From Chitinophagaceae bacterium (GTDB lineage: Bacteria > Bacteroidota > Bacteroidia > Chitinophagales > Chitinophagaceae): DNA of 64,000 bases. The position numbers were made by a program, and so were the translations under genes. The notes under the pieces were generated by a model, which was not told the DNA's origin, made no database searches, and worked only from the letters and a program-made list of their open reading frames with translations. Every line of letters starts with the position of its first letter. Positions within the stretch are counted from its first letter, which is position 1. Below are positions 27,623 through 35,688 of this stretch, piece after piece. The stretch spans positions 62,001-126,000 of the forward strand of contig JABFRU010000007.1 of assembly GCA_013140985.1 (NCBI GenBank). The letters are read 5' to 3'.

Positions 27623-28537
27623 ATGACCAATCCCAAACAAAATAAAGAGTTACTTGGTAAAGGAATCCGTTCCTTGTTACAGAGCATTGATGCAGATCTA
27701 AAAACCAGCAGCGGTACATTAAAACAAACCGTGGTTGAAAATGCTACCGGCACCAACCGCATTCCTGTTGATGATATAGAACCCAATCCCAAACAGCCCC
27801 GCCGTGATTTTGATGAGCAATCGCTGAATGATCTTGCTAATTCCATCAAGCTGCATGATATTATTCAGCCCGTTACTGTTTCAAAATTGGCGAGTGGAAA
27901 ATTTCGCCTTATTTCAGGTGAAAGAAGATTAAGGGCAGCGAAGATTGCAGGCATAAAAGATATTCCTGCATATGTAAGACAAACCAACGATGCACAATTG
28001 CTGGAACTCGCATTACTGGAAAACCTGCAGCGGGAAGATCTGAATGCAATGGAAGTTTCTTTAAGTTATAAAAGAATGATGGAAGAACTGGAGTATACGC
28101 AGGAACAAGTGGCAGAAAGAATGGGAAAGGACCGCAGCACTGTGGCCAACTTCATTCGTTTATTAAAATTGCCTCCCGATATTCAACTGGCTGTTCGAAA
28201 TGGAGAATTAAGCATGGGTCATGCAAGAGCATTGATCAATGTGGATACAATTGACAAACAACTTTATATTTTCAAAGAAATAAAAGATAAAGGATTGTCT
28301 GTACGACAAACAGAAGCCCTTGTTCGCAATTTGTACAGGCAAGGCGCTGTTAAAAAAACTTCAAAAAACACTTTACCTCCCGCATTTCAGCGGATTGAAG
28401 ATAAATTAGCATCGCATTTCAGCACCCGGGTAAAGCTCAGGCACAGCCGCAATGGAAGCGGACAGATCATCATCGAGTATTATTCGCAGGAAGAACTGAA
28501 CAAAGTACTCGGGCAAATGAATGCATCTCTTGATTAA
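27623..28537 (+). CDS. parB: Chromosome-partitioning protein ParB (Spo0J)
   Basis: 304 residues. The ParB CTPase domain has NPKQPRRDF (about 54-62) and SGERRLRAAKIAG (the GERRxRA motif). A helix-turn-helix follows (YTQEQVAERMGKDRSTVANFIRLLKLP, with recognition helix near DRSTVANFIR), and a C-terminal dimerisation part ends at LNKVLGQMNASLD. ParB binds parS and spreads as a CTP-loaded clamp. The DUF5683 gene starts shortly after its stop, as is usual in Bacteroidota. Confidence 0.95.
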   Translation: MTNPKQNKELLGKGIRSLLQSIDADLKTSSGTLKQTVVENATGTNRIPVDDIEPNPKQPRRDFDEQSLNDLANSIKLHDIIQPVTVSKLASGKFRLISGERRLRAAKIAGIKDIPAYVRQTNDAQLLELALLENLQREDLNAMEVSLSYKRMMEELEYTQEQVAERMGKDRSTVANFIRLLKLPPDIQLAVRNGELSMGHARALINVDTIDKQLYIFKEIKDKGLSVRQTEALVRNLYRQGAVKKTSKNTLPPAFQRIEDKLASHFSTRVKLRHSRNGSGQIIIEYYSQEELNKVLGQMNASLD

Positions 28538-28544
28538 ACCCCAA

Positions 28545-28556
28545 CCCCTAAAGGGG
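28545..28556. repeat. Short hairpin CCCCTAAAGGGG
   Basis: CCCC (28545-28548), loop TAAA, GGGG (28553-28556), directly after the parB stop codon and 9 nt upstream of the ATG of the DUF5683 gene. It could modulate read-through or translation start. GGGGAG at its right edge is the closest thing to a Shine-Dalgarno sequence here. Confidence 0.5.
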
Positions 28557-28565
28557 AGTAAGAAG

Positions 28566-29201
28566 ATGTTTCAAATTTTAAAAAGACATTCGGGAAAAAG
28601 CTTTCAGCTATTAGTATTATTTCTTTTTTTCTTCTCCTGCTGTTCTGCACAAAAGATCACTCCCGTGTCAACAGCAGATTCTACTCCTGTTGCTAAAAAA
28701 ACGACCACCAACAAGTATGATTCGGCTATGAAAGCACATAGTCCTAAAAAAGCAGCGATCCGTTCTGCATTGGTCCCTGGACTTGGACAGATCTACAATA
28801 AAAAATATTGGAAACTGCCGATCGTATATGGTGGACTGGGTACCTGCGCCGGCATTTTCTTTTTTAATCTCAAGAATTATAAGGAGACCCGGTTTGCCTA
28901 CAAGGTAAAATTCAATATGCGGGAATATCATACCGATTCTGCTTTGTTCTCCAGTATAAAACCTCACCTGCAACCTCTCAGCGAACAATCCTTACAATTT
29001 TACCGAAATCAGTTTCGCCGTGATATTGATTATTCTGTTTTGGTATTTATTCTTCTCTGGGGATTAAATGTTGTTGATGCTACTGTAGATGCACATTTAA
29101 AATCGTTTGATGTAAGCCCCGACCTGAGCTTTAATTTAAAAGCTGGTTACAGTGAACTTGCAAAAACGAATGGAATCAGCCTGGTTTTTTCTATTAAATA
29201 A
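28566..29201 (+). CDS. DUF5683 domain membrane protein
   Basis: 211 residues from the ATG at 28566 (MFQILKRHSGKSFQLL). An earlier in-frame start at 28521 would overlap parB and is less likely. A signal-type hydrophobic stretch ends at SCCSAQ. Then KKAAIRSALVPGLGQIYNKKYWKLPIVYGG is the characteristic start of DUF5683, with PGLGQIYN shared by other small TM2-like membrane proteins. Two or three membrane helices follow. Position between parB and dapB is common in Bacteroidota. The molecular function is unknown. Confidence 0.8.
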   Translation: MFQILKRHSGKSFQLLVLFLFFFSCCSAQKITPVSTADSTPVAKKTTTNKYDSAMKAHSPKKAAIRSALVPGLGQIYNKKYWKLPIVYGGLGTCAGIFFFNLKNYKETRFAYKVKFNMREYHTDSALFSSIKPHLQPLSEQSLQFYRNQFRRDIDYSVLVFILLWGLNVVDATVDAHLKSFDVSPDLSFNLKAGYSELAKTNGISLVFSIK

Positions 29202-29212
29202 TATTCCTGCTG

Positions 29213-29285
29213 TTTTTGATTTTTGGTTTCAGTTTTTCGATTATCCTATACCTTTGAGCTGCAATCCAAAATCAAAAATCTAAAA
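29213..29285. repeat. Inverted repeat built of 7-nt units (TTTTTGA family)
   Basis: The left arm 29213-29247 is TTTTTGA, TTTTTGG, TTTCAGT, TTTTCGA, TTATCCT. The right arm 29258-29285, read on the minus strand, is TTTTAGA, TTTTTGA, TTTTGGA, TTGCAGC, all in 7-nt register. It lies between the DUF5683 gene and dapB. Confidence 0.75.
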
Positions 29286-29291
29286 TTTATT

Positions 29292-30008
29292 TTGCGTATC
29301 GCATTGATCGGTTATGGCAAAATGGGCAAAGCTATTGAAGAAATAGCTTTGTTACGGGGGCATACGATCGTTATTACAATTGATCAGCCCAACCTCCATG
29401 AATTTACTAAAGAGAATTTGTCGAAAGCCGATGTTGCTATTGAATTCACTGGCCCGCACAGTGCATTAGAGAATGTAAAAAAATGCCTTGATTTTGGAGT
29501 GCCGATTGTTTGCGGTTCTACAGGCTGGACGGAGCAATTGGATGAAATGAAAAAACTTTGTGCTGAAAGATCGGGTGGTTTTATTTATTCAAGCAATTAC
29601 AGTGTAGGTGTAAATATTTTCTTTGAAGTAAATAAAAGACTGGCCGAATTGATGTCGGCTCATAAAGAATATGAAGTGATACTCGAGGAAACACATCATA
29701 CACAAAAAAAAGATGCCCCCAGCGGAACAGCGATCACTTTGGCTGAACAGGTTTTACAATTCATAAAAAGAAAAAAACAGTGGGTGAATGAACTCAGTGA
29801 CCACCCGGAAGACCTGGAGATCATCAGCCAGCGCATTGATCCTGCTCCGGGCACTCACAGTGTAAAATATTCTTCTGCTATTGACAATATAGAGATCATC
29901 CATACAGCACACAACCGCAAGGGTTTTGCCGGCGGCGCTGTATTGGCTGCTGAATTTTTGAAGGACAAGAAAGGATTTTTTACCATGAAAGATGTGCTGG
30001 GATTATAA
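29292..30008 (+). CDS. dapB: 4-hydroxy-tetrahydrodipicolinate reductase DapB
   Basis: 238 residues from a TTG at 29292 (read as Met; L/M-RIALIGYGKMGKAI). The frame is open further upstream, but that part is low-complexity repeat DNA and the family begins with this Rossmann block. Motifs: GYGKMGKAI for NAD(P)H, VCGSTGW, and the catalytic EETHHTQKKDAPSGTA. DapB makes tetrahydrodipicolinate on the way to lysine and diaminopimelate. It is cytosolic and slightly short, as is usual for Bacteroidota DapB. Confidence 0.92.
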   Translation: MRIALIGYGKMGKAIEEIALLRGHTIVITIDQPNLHEFTKENLSKADVAIEFTGPHSALENVKKCLDFGVPIVCGSTGWTEQLDEMKKLCAERSGGFIYSSNYSVGVNIFFEVNKRLAELMSAHKEYEVILEETHHTQKKDAPSGTAITLAEQVLQFIKRKKQWVNELSDHPEDLEIISQRIDPAPGTHSVKYSSAIDNIEIIHTAHNRKGFAGGAVLAAEFLKDKKGFFTMKDVLGL

Positions 30009-30023
30009 TACCATTTCATTCAA

Positions 30024-30569
30024 ATGAGATTCGGCAACTTTTTACTCCGTTTAATTGAGAGCAATGATGTTGAAGCATACTTCGCCTTAATCGATAATAA
30101 CCGGAAACGGTTGGAAGATTTTTTTGCCGGCACCGTGGTTAAGAATAAAACCATTGAAGACACCGGGCAATTTGTCCCGGAAGTAATAGAAAAAGCAAAC
30201 CGAAGAGCTTATTTCCCTTTTGTAATTATTGATACGACCACCAATACCATTATTGGTTATACAGATATCAAAAACATTGACTGGAATATTCCCAAAGCCG
30301 AGATCGGTTATTTTATTGATAAAGCCTATGAGAACAGGGGTGTTACCTCAAAAGCTGTGGCAAAGATCATTGCCTATTGCTTTACTGAATTAAAGTTGCA
30401 TAAAATATTTCTTCGCACACATGAATCCAATATTGGCAGCATAAAAATTGCCGAGAAAAATGGTTTTATAAAAGAAGGTATGATACGCAGCGATTATAAA
30501 ATGACTAATGGAGTTATTATTGATGTACTATATTATGGACTATTAAAACTTGAAAAGAATGAACAATAA
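30024..30569 (+). CDS. GNAT family N-acetyltransferase (RimJ/RimL-like)
   Basis: 181 residues with the RimJ/RimL-type layout: an N-terminal RLIESNDVEAYFALI, a central IGYTDIKNIDW strand, GYFIDKAYENRGVTSKAV as the acetyl-CoA loop (R/QxxGxx/A variant) and LHKIFLRTHESNIGSIKIAEKNGF as the conserved C-terminal block. Relatives acetylate ribosomal protein N-termini or small amines. It follows dapB by 15 nt and overlaps the next gene by 11 nt, so it is in an operon. The substrate is unknown. Confidence 0.88.
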   Translation: MRFGNFLLRLIESNDVEAYFALIDNNRKRLEDFFAGTVVKNKTIEDTGQFVPEVIEKANRRAYFPFVIIDTTTNTIIGYTDIKNIDWNIPKAEIGYFIDKAYENRGVTSKAVAKIIAYCFTELKLHKIFLRTHESNIGSIKIAEKNGFIKEGMIRSDYKMTNGVIIDVLYYGLLKLEKNEQ

Positions 30570-30936
30570 AAATAATTTGCCCGAGTTCCGGTTTTATTAT
30601 TTTACAAACAACTATGAGGAGACAGTGGCTTTTTATAGAGACAGGTTACAACTGGAAGTAAACCATTCATGGGACAGGGGCGAATTAGACAAGGGTGCTA
30701 TTTTCTGGTCGCCAAACAGAACAGGATTAATAGAGATTGAAAAAGGGACAGAAGCGCCTGTATTAGGTGGCGCATTGTATATTGAAGTGGAAGATGTTGA
30801 AGAGTGGTACAAAAAGATAGTAAACAAAGAGATCAAGATCATTCAACCCCTGACCGATATGTTTTATGGTCATCGTTCATTTAAATTCGAGGACCCGAAT
30901 AAACTGGTTATTGGCTTATTCAAATACCTGCGATAA
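30559..30936 (+). CDS. VOC (glyoxalase/bleomycin-resistance) family protein
   Basis: 125 residues from the ATG at 30559. A TTG at 30550 would add three residues. A single vicinal-oxygen-chelate domain: FRFYYFTNNYEETVAFYRDRLQL at the start, ALYIEVEDVEEWYKKI in the middle and FYGHRSFKFEDPNKLVIGLF at the end. Such proteins bind a metal or a small molecule, and many have no known reaction. It overlaps the acetyltransferase gene and is probably cotranscribed with it. Confidence 0.82.
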   Translation: MNNKNNLPEFRFYYFTNNYEETVAFYRDRLQLEVNHSWDRGELDKGAIFWSPNRTGLIEIEKGTEAPVLGGALYIEVEDVEEWYKKIVNKEIKIIQPLTDMFYGHRSFKFEDPNKLVIGLFKYLR

Positions 30937-30968
30937 CCTTTGTCAATTGAAATATTTCTTATGATCTG

Positions 30969-32396
30969 CTAGCACTCCGGCAAACTCAGTGGTACATTCA
31001 CAGCCAGTCCTCCATCCGCTGTCTCCTTGTATTTATGACTCATATCTATTGCCGTATCCCACATCGTTTTTATTACAGCGTCCAGCGATACTTTGGCAAA
31101 ATCAGGTGTGCTTTGCAATGCAAGTTGAGAAGCCGTAATGGCTTTTATCGCTCCCATGGTATTTCTTTCTATGCATGGCACTTGTACTAACCCCCCAATA
31201 GGATCGCAGGTCAATCCAAGATGATGCTCCATCGCTATTTCTGCCGCCATCATCACTTGTTTTTGTGTGCCGCCCATGCATTCCGTTAATCCTGCTGCCG
31301 CCATTGCTGATGATACACCGATCTCTGCCTGGCAACCGCCCATGGCAGCAGATAATGTCGCTCCTTTTTTAAAGATGCTTCCTATCTCAGCAGCTGTTAA
31401 TAAAAATTGAATGATCTTTTCCGGATCATTGCCGTCGGCAAATGCAATATAATATTGTAACACGGCTGGTATAACTCCGGCTGCTCCGTTGGTCGGCGCC
31501 GTCACTACTCTTCCGAATGAGGCATTCTCTTCATTTACTGCCAGTGCGAAACAACTGACCCAATCCAAAATATATTTAAAACTATGCCCGCCGGAACGCA
31601 TTGCAGCTAACCATGAATCATAATCGTTATAAATTTTCCCATCCAATAATTTTTTATTGAGTTCGGCAGCCCTCCGTTTTACATTCAATCCTCCCGGCAA
31701 TGTTCCTGCTGTATTGGATCCACGATAGATACATTCCTTCATTACTCTCCATATATTAAGCAATCCTTCTTTTGTTTCTTTTTCATCCCGCCATACATGT
31801 TCATTCTCCATCACTACCTCATGGATATGCAGGCCGGTTTTTATACACCAGTGTAAAATATCATCTGCTGTATTAATTGGGAAAGGAAGTTGCTTTACAT
31901 CTTTTGCCGTTCGTTCCTCTCCTTCTTTGATCACAAAACCTCCGCCAACAGAATAAAAAGTTTCGGCAAGGGACGAGCCATTCTTCATCTCTGCTAAAAA
32001 AGTCAATGCATTAGGATGATGCGGCAATGTTTCCGTAATTAAAAAATCAATATCATCGGCGGGGTCGAATTTTACCTCATGCAAACCACCCAGCACTATT
32101 CTTTTCATCGAAGCAATATCATTGATCTTTGGCTGTATCTGGTCCACAGCGAATGTTACCGGGTCATCACCACACAATCCTAATTGTACAGCCACATCGG
32201 TACCATGGCCTTTTCCTGTTTTTGCCAGGGAACCATATAATAATATTCTTACTGATGAAACATCATTAAGAATATTATTTTGCTGTAATGTTTGAACAAA
32301 TCGCCGGGCTGCCCGCCATGGCCCAAGAGTATGTGAACTGGATGGGCCCACTCCTATTTTAAAAATATCGAATACGGATATTGCTTCGTAGATCAA
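30969..32396 (-). CDS. sdaA: L-serine ammonia-lyase (single-chain, iron-sulfur type)
   Basis: 475 residues, the one-chain form with beta and alpha parts joined. The N-terminal part has [19 protein letters not shown]. The catalytic part has [13 protein letters not shown], the Fe-S region [29 protein letters not shown] and [19 protein letters not shown] with the cluster cysteines. It converts serine to pyruvate and ammonia using an oxygen-sensitive [4Fe-4S] cluster. It is transcribed alone, with its ATG 35 nt from the left arm of the repeat cassette. Confidence 0.95.
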   Translation of the reverse strand: MIYEAISVFDIFKIGVGPSSSHTLGPWRAARRFVQTLQQNNILNDVSSVRILLYGSLAKTGKGHGTDVAVQLGLCGDDPVTFAVDQIQPKINDIASMKRIVLGGLHEVKFDPADDIDFLITETLPHHPNALTFLAEMKNGSSLAETFYSVGGGFVIKEGEERTAKDVKQLPFPINTADDILHWCIKTGLHIHEVVMENEHVWRDEKETKEGLLNIWRVMKECIYRGSNTAGTLPGGLNVKRRAAELNKKLLDGKIYNDYDSWLAAMRSGGHSFKYILDWVSCFALAVNEENASFGRVVTAPTNGAAGVIPAVLQYYIAFADGNDPEKIIQFLLTAAEIGSIFKKGATLSAAMGGCQAEIGVSSAMAAAGLTECMGGTQKQVMMAAEIAMEHHLGLTCDPIGGLVQVPCIERNTMGAIKAITASQLALQSTPDFAKVSLDAVIKTMWDTAIDMSHKYKETADGGLAVNVPLSLPEC

Positions 32397-32430
32397 GATG
32401 AGTTTATTTATGCGAAAATACTATTATAAA

Positions 32431-32921
32431 GCTAGTGGCAAGTGGGGAGTGGCGAGTGGGTAAAAAACTTTTATTTCGTTGTTTTCCTCATGGTGCGAAG
32501 GATTGGAAAGCTGAATTTGAGCAAAATCTATTTTATGCTCAATTTATCACACAAAAAACTTGATGTTTATTATATCTCTTTATATCTGCTAAAAGAAATA
32601 TATAAAACAACAACAAGTTTTCCGAAAGAGGAACGATATGTTTTGATTTCCCAGTTGCGAAGAGCGGCAATTTCCGTTTGTAGCAATATCGCAGAAGGTG
32701 CCGCACGGATATCCAGGAAAGAGAAGAAAAGGTTTTACGAGATAGCGAGAAGTTCTGTAGTAGAAATTGATACCCAGTTTGAAATAGCGACCGTTCTCGA
32801 CTACTACAAAAAAGGACAAATGAAGGAGATGGAGCAATACATGGAATCTACATTCAGAATATTATGTAAACTGATCCAAAATTTGTAACGCCCTACTAGC
32901 CACTCGCTACTTCCCACTCAC
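32431..32921 (+). mobile_element. Four-helix-bundle gene cassette bounded by heptad inverted repeats
   Basis: The left border 32431-32458 is four 7-nt units: GCTAGTG, GCAAGTG, GGGAGTG, GCGAGTG. The right border 32894-32921, read on the minus strand, is GTGAGTG, GGAAGTA, GCGAGTG, GCTAGTA. The right border starts only 5 nt after the stop of the enclosed gene, so gene and repeats fit like a unit. The same 7-nt family occurs without a gene at 23118-23228, as expected for a mobile cassette and its deleted derivative. No target-site duplication could be defined, so mobility is inferred. Confidence 0.5.
32535..32888 (+). CDS. Four-helix-bundle protein (S23/IVS, TIGR02436-like)
   Basis: 117 residues from the ATG at 32535 (MLNLSHKKLDVYYISLYLLKEIYK). 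The frame continues upstream into the repeat, but the family starts here. Hallmarks: LDVYYISLYLLKEIYKTTTSFPKEERY, LISQLRRAAISVCSNIAEGAAR and RKEKKRFYEIARSSVVEIDTQFEIA. Relatives are encoded in intervening sequences of 23S rRNA and, as Avd, in diversity-generating retroelements, where they form pentamers that bind nucleic acid. Here neither rRNA nor reverse transcriptase is present. It is a stand-alone copy between inverted repeats. Confidence 0.85.
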   Translation: MLNLSHKKLDVYYISLYLLKEIYKTTTSFPKEERYVLISQLRRAAISVCSNIAEGAARISRKEKKRFYEIARSSVVEIDTQFEIATVLDYYKKGQMKEMEQYMESTFRILCKLIQNL

Positions 32922-32924
32922 TAT

Positions 32925-32949
32925 AAAAAACCCCCAGCCAAGCCAGGGG
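32925..32949 (-). terminator. Terminator of the FKBP gene
   Basis: CCCCC...GGGG (32931-32949) preceded on the plus strand by six A. On the minus strand this is a GC-rich stem followed by TTTTTT, 26 nt after the FKBP gene ends. The stem is short (4-5 bp) with a central mismatch, so strength is uncertain. Confidence 0.6.
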
Positions 32950-32975
32950 TCAAGCAAAAAGCAGATAGTTTCAGC

Positions 32976-33452
32976 TTATTGAACATCGGTTAATTCGATC
33001 TCGAAATAAAGTATTTCGTTACCCCCCACCGTTCCAAAGCCCCTGCAGCCATATGCCATAGAAGATGGCACAATAAGTTTTATGATTCCTCCTTTTTGAA
33101 TCAGTGGAAGACCGACCTGCCATCCTAATATCAATCCACCCAAGCCGTAAGATACAGGTGTGGTTTGCTGATCAAAGACAGTCCCGTTCAGCAACTTGCC
33201 TGTATATTTTACAAAAACTCTTGAACCATTGTTAGGTGTTGGGCCGCTTCCGGGATTCATGATCTGGTAATAGACCCCTGAACTGTGTGCCGTGGCGGAA
33301 ATGCCTTGTGTCGCAGCATAATTCACAATAGTGGCTTGCTCACTTTGTACAGATTTGTCTTCGCAAACAGCTTCTTTTACACTGCAGGCATTAAAAATTG
33401 TCCCAATAGTAATCAGGATAAAAATAAACGGTAATGGGAAGATTTTTTTCAT
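32976..33452 (-). CDS. FKBP-type peptidyl-prolyl isomerase lipoprotein
   Basis: 158 residues from the ATG at 33450-33452 (MKKIFPLPFIFILITIGTIFNAC); another ATG two codons upstream and a GTG at 33485 are possible. A lipoprotein signal ends at NAC. The FKBP domain follows: GSRVFVKYTGKLLNGTVFDQ, LGGLILGWQVGLPLIQKGG, KLIVPSSMAYGCRGFG and EILYFEIELTDVQ. It should catalyse prolyl isomerisation at the cell envelope, helping exported proteins fold. The domain is complete and of normal length. Confidence 0.9.
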   Translation of the reverse strand: MKKIFPLPFIFILITIGTIFNACSVKEAVCEDKSVQSEQATIVNYAATQGISATAHSSGVYYQIMNPGSGPTPNNGSRVFVKYTGKLLNGTVFDQQTTPVSYGLGGLILGWQVGLPLIQKGGIIKLIVPSSMAYGCRGFGTVGGNEILYFEIELTDVQ

Positions 33453-33516
33453 TTGCATAATAAAACGGATGTTATAAGACCGCACAAAAAACTTATTTGC
33501 TGCAAGGATACAAAAT

Positions 33517-33834
33517 TTATTGCCGATCCTTTTTGCTCAATAACTCTTTATAGTGTTGTTCGTTCATATCCCAGCGGTGGCGGGCCGAAAAAATAACCAC
33601 AAATATGACGATCAGCAACGCTGCGGCAACCAGGACAAGGATCAGGGTCGGCGATTCCTTGCTTCTTGCCATATCGGCTCTCTGGTACCACCCGGAAAAA
33701 AAGTTGAGAAATATCGCAATTACCAGCACTACTGCCAGCGGCAGCCCCACGGCCAATTGTTTTATTACTTTTTTTTTGCGAAGCCGGTTATGCTCCCAAT
33801 ATCTTAAAAAATCCTGGTCTCTTTCGGTGATCAT
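33517..33834 (-). CDS. Small two-helix membrane protein of unknown function
   Basis: 105 residues from the ATG at 33832-33834 (MITERDQDFLRYWEHNRLRKKK). A GTG at 33843 would add three residues. A basic N-terminus is followed by helix 1 (LAVGLPLAVVLVIAIFLNFF), a short loop, helix 2 (LILVLVAAALLIVIFVVIF) and a charged tail (ARHRWDMNEQHYKELLSKKDRQ). It is divergent from the HU-CCDC81-like gene by 77 nt. I do not recognise a named function. Confidence 0.75.
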   Translation of the reverse strand: MITERDQDFLRYWEHNRLRKKKVIKQLAVGLPLAVVLVIAIFLNFFSGWYQRADMARSKESPTLILVLVAAALLIVIFVVIFSARHRWDMNEQHYKELLSKKDRQ

Positions 33835-33911
33835 AATTGACACAAAGTTAAACTACAAAGGGTTGTTCCGCTTGCATCGGCCAATCAAAATATCTATCTT
33901 ACAGGTCTCAA

Positions 33912-34814
33912 TTGATCAAGGCTTTGAAATTAGCTCCCCTGCTGGCCCAATTCTTATACTCTAATAAACGGCTCGACCTGCCGGGTATTGGCACTTTTTT
34001 ATTGGAGGGCCCCATAATTGAAGAGACGGACAGCAAACAAGGGAAGTCTTTAAAACCAGGTGATATTTCGTTTGAAAACAACCATGCGTTGAAGGAAACA
34101 CCGGATCTTGTTCAATACATCTCTTCGCAGACGGGTAAGATAAAAGCACTGGCTGCAGCCGACCTTGACTCTCATTTAAATGTTGTTCAGCAATTTCTGA
34201 ATATTGGTAAACCTTTTTTGCTGGAAGGTATTGGTAGCCTGGTAAAAATCAAATCCGGCGAATATGCTTTTTCTTCCGGGGATATTTTATCTGAAAAATT
34301 TAAAGACTATACAGCAAAAGAAATTTCCGCTACCTCTTCCATTGAAGAATCTTTTTCCGATTATAAAAAACCAATGAACACCGGCAATAGCAAGAACTGG
34401 AGAAAGCCGGCTGTGATACTACTTATTATTGCAGGTATTGGATTAGCCGTATGGGGAGGTTATACAGTTTATAAAATAACTACTGCCAAAAACAGGTCGG
34501 CAAAAAAAGAAGACATAAAGAAAGATGAAACAGTATTAGTGCCGGATACGGCGGCACAAAAAAAAGACAGTACTGCCGCTGTTGTGCAAGTTCCGACGGG
34601 AAGTTTTCGTTTTGTTCTTGAAGTAGCCAATGCCAAAAGGGCTTTTGAAAGATATAGCAGGCTAAAAGAATATCAATGGGATGTACAAATGGAGACAAAG
34701 GATTCTGTTACCTATAAACTTTTCATGGTTTTGCCTGTAGCCGTGGCTGATACCAGCCATGTCGTTGACTCACTAAGTGGAGTGAATGGAAGAAGAGTTT
34801 ATATCGAGCAATAA
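33912..34814 (+). CDS. Bacterial HU-CCDC81-type domain protein with membrane helix and SPOR-like C-terminus
   Basis: 300 residues from TTG at 33912; no good ATG is near. Residues 1-140 match the paired HU-CCDC81 bacterial domains (LAPLLAQFLYSNKRLDLPGIGTFLLEG, then HLNVVQQFLNIGKPFLLEGIGSLVKIKSGEYAF). A single membrane helix (AVILLIIAGIGLAVWGGYTVYKI, about 163-185) follows. After a charged linker, a C-terminal domain (SFRFVLEVANAKRAFERYSRLKEY) resembles SPOR domains that bind denuded peptidoglycan. A cytosolic HU-like head and a periplasmic peptidoglycan-binding tail suggest a cell-division or envelope role. This is inferred from architecture only. Confidence 0.75.
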   Translation: MIKALKLAPLLAQFLYSNKRLDLPGIGTFLLEGPIIEETDSKQGKSLKPGDISFENNHALKETPDLVQYISSQTGKIKALAAADLDSHLNVVQQFLNIGKPFLLEGIGSLVKIKSGEYAFSSGDILSEKFKDYTAKEISATSSIEESFSDYKKPMNTGNSKNWRKPAVILLIIAGIGLAVWGGYTVYKITTAKNRSAKKEDIKKDETVLVPDTAAQKKDSTAAVVQVPTGSFRFVLEVANAKRAFERYSRLKEYQWDVQMETKDSVTYKLFMVLPVAVADTSHVVDSLSGVNGRRVYIEQ

Positions 34815-34918
34815 AATTCCTATGATGAATGAAAAATGTTCATATAAGTTTCTTACGCTGTTGAAAATTTGGCGCTGGCGTAAACACTTTAGTCTGCATA
34901 TGATGGTTTAATGAACAC

Positions 34919-35686
34919 CTACAGGTCTTTCTTTTTGAATTTTCTCACCGCCAGCCATAGTGGCAAAACCATCCACAGCAGCATGATACTGGCGGTAAAT
35001 AAGATCCCGGTACCACTGCCAAAAAAATCTTTGTAGAGGGCACCGGTATATCCCATTAATGCACTGATGTCCATTTGCAGCATAATGAATATACGGCCGA
35101 GGTCAACCGGGTTAAGGGCAGAAAGCAAGAGGGTGATTTTTTCCAACGGATAATCGCTGAAATTGAAAAGTATCATTAATACAAGGCCGTCATATATCAG
35201 CGTAAAATAGAACCACAACAATAATACAAGCCCAATGCCCCTGGCCTTATCCCTTGCCATAACAGAAGCCCAAAAGGCTATAGAACTGAATACAAGAGTT
35301 AAACAGCAGCCGGTAAAAAGTAATGCAAAACCAGTGGCATCGGCAGCAAATAATATTACAGGAACTCCTGCACCGACTAAAAAAGCACTGAGCAAAGAGA
35401 TGCTTACCCCGGCGTATTCACTGAGCAGTATTTTAGTGCGGCTCATCGGTTGTGAAGCCATTAACTCAATGAACTCGTAAGAGTTATAATAGTGTATAGT
35501 TGAAAATACAAGACTAACCAACGGCAGCACGATCAATACAATATTCAGCAGGCTCAGCATAGCCCTGCTGTTATTCTCCTCCATTTGAAAAAGACTGAAG
35601 GAAATGATTAAAAGAAACAATGTATAGCCAAGGATGATCTTACTCCTGACTATATCATATAAAACATATCTTGAAAGCTTAATCAT
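34919..35686 (-). CDS. nosY: ABC-2 type permease NosY
   Basis: 255 residues with six membrane helices, the usual size of NosY. It is the permease partner of NosF, whose gene ends 2 nt upstream. The NosDFY complex remodels the periplasmic CuZ site of nitrous-oxide reductase by supplying sulfur and copper. Sequence features are those of ABC-2 permeases (SFSLFQMEENNSRAMLSLLNIVLIVLPLVSLVFS, with LMASQPMSRTKILLSEY as the coupling region). The last gene of the nos cluster. Confidence 0.85.
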   Translation of the reverse strand: MIKLSRYVLYDIVRSKIILGYTLFLLIISFSLFQMEENNSRAMLSLLNIVLIVLPLVSLVFSTIHYYNSYEFIELMASQPMSRTKILLSEYAGVSISLLSAFLVGAGVPVILFAADATGFALLFTGCCLTLVFSSIAFWASVMARDKARGIGLVLLLWFYFTLIYDGLVLMILFNFSDYPLEKITLLLSALNPVDLGRIFIMLQMDISALMGYTGALYKDFFGSGTGILFTASIMLLWMVLPLWLAVRKFKKKDL

Positions 35687-35688
35687 TT

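Noticed and set aside
26747-28537. parAB as a sign of the replication origin or of a plasmid
   Set aside because: ParA is the chromosomal small type, neighbours are housekeeping genes, and no parS palindrome, DnaA-box cluster or replication gene was seen.
32535-32888. Avd of a diversity-generating retroelement
   Set aside because: No reverse transcriptase, template repeat or variable repeat is present. Only the four-helix-bundle gene is seen.
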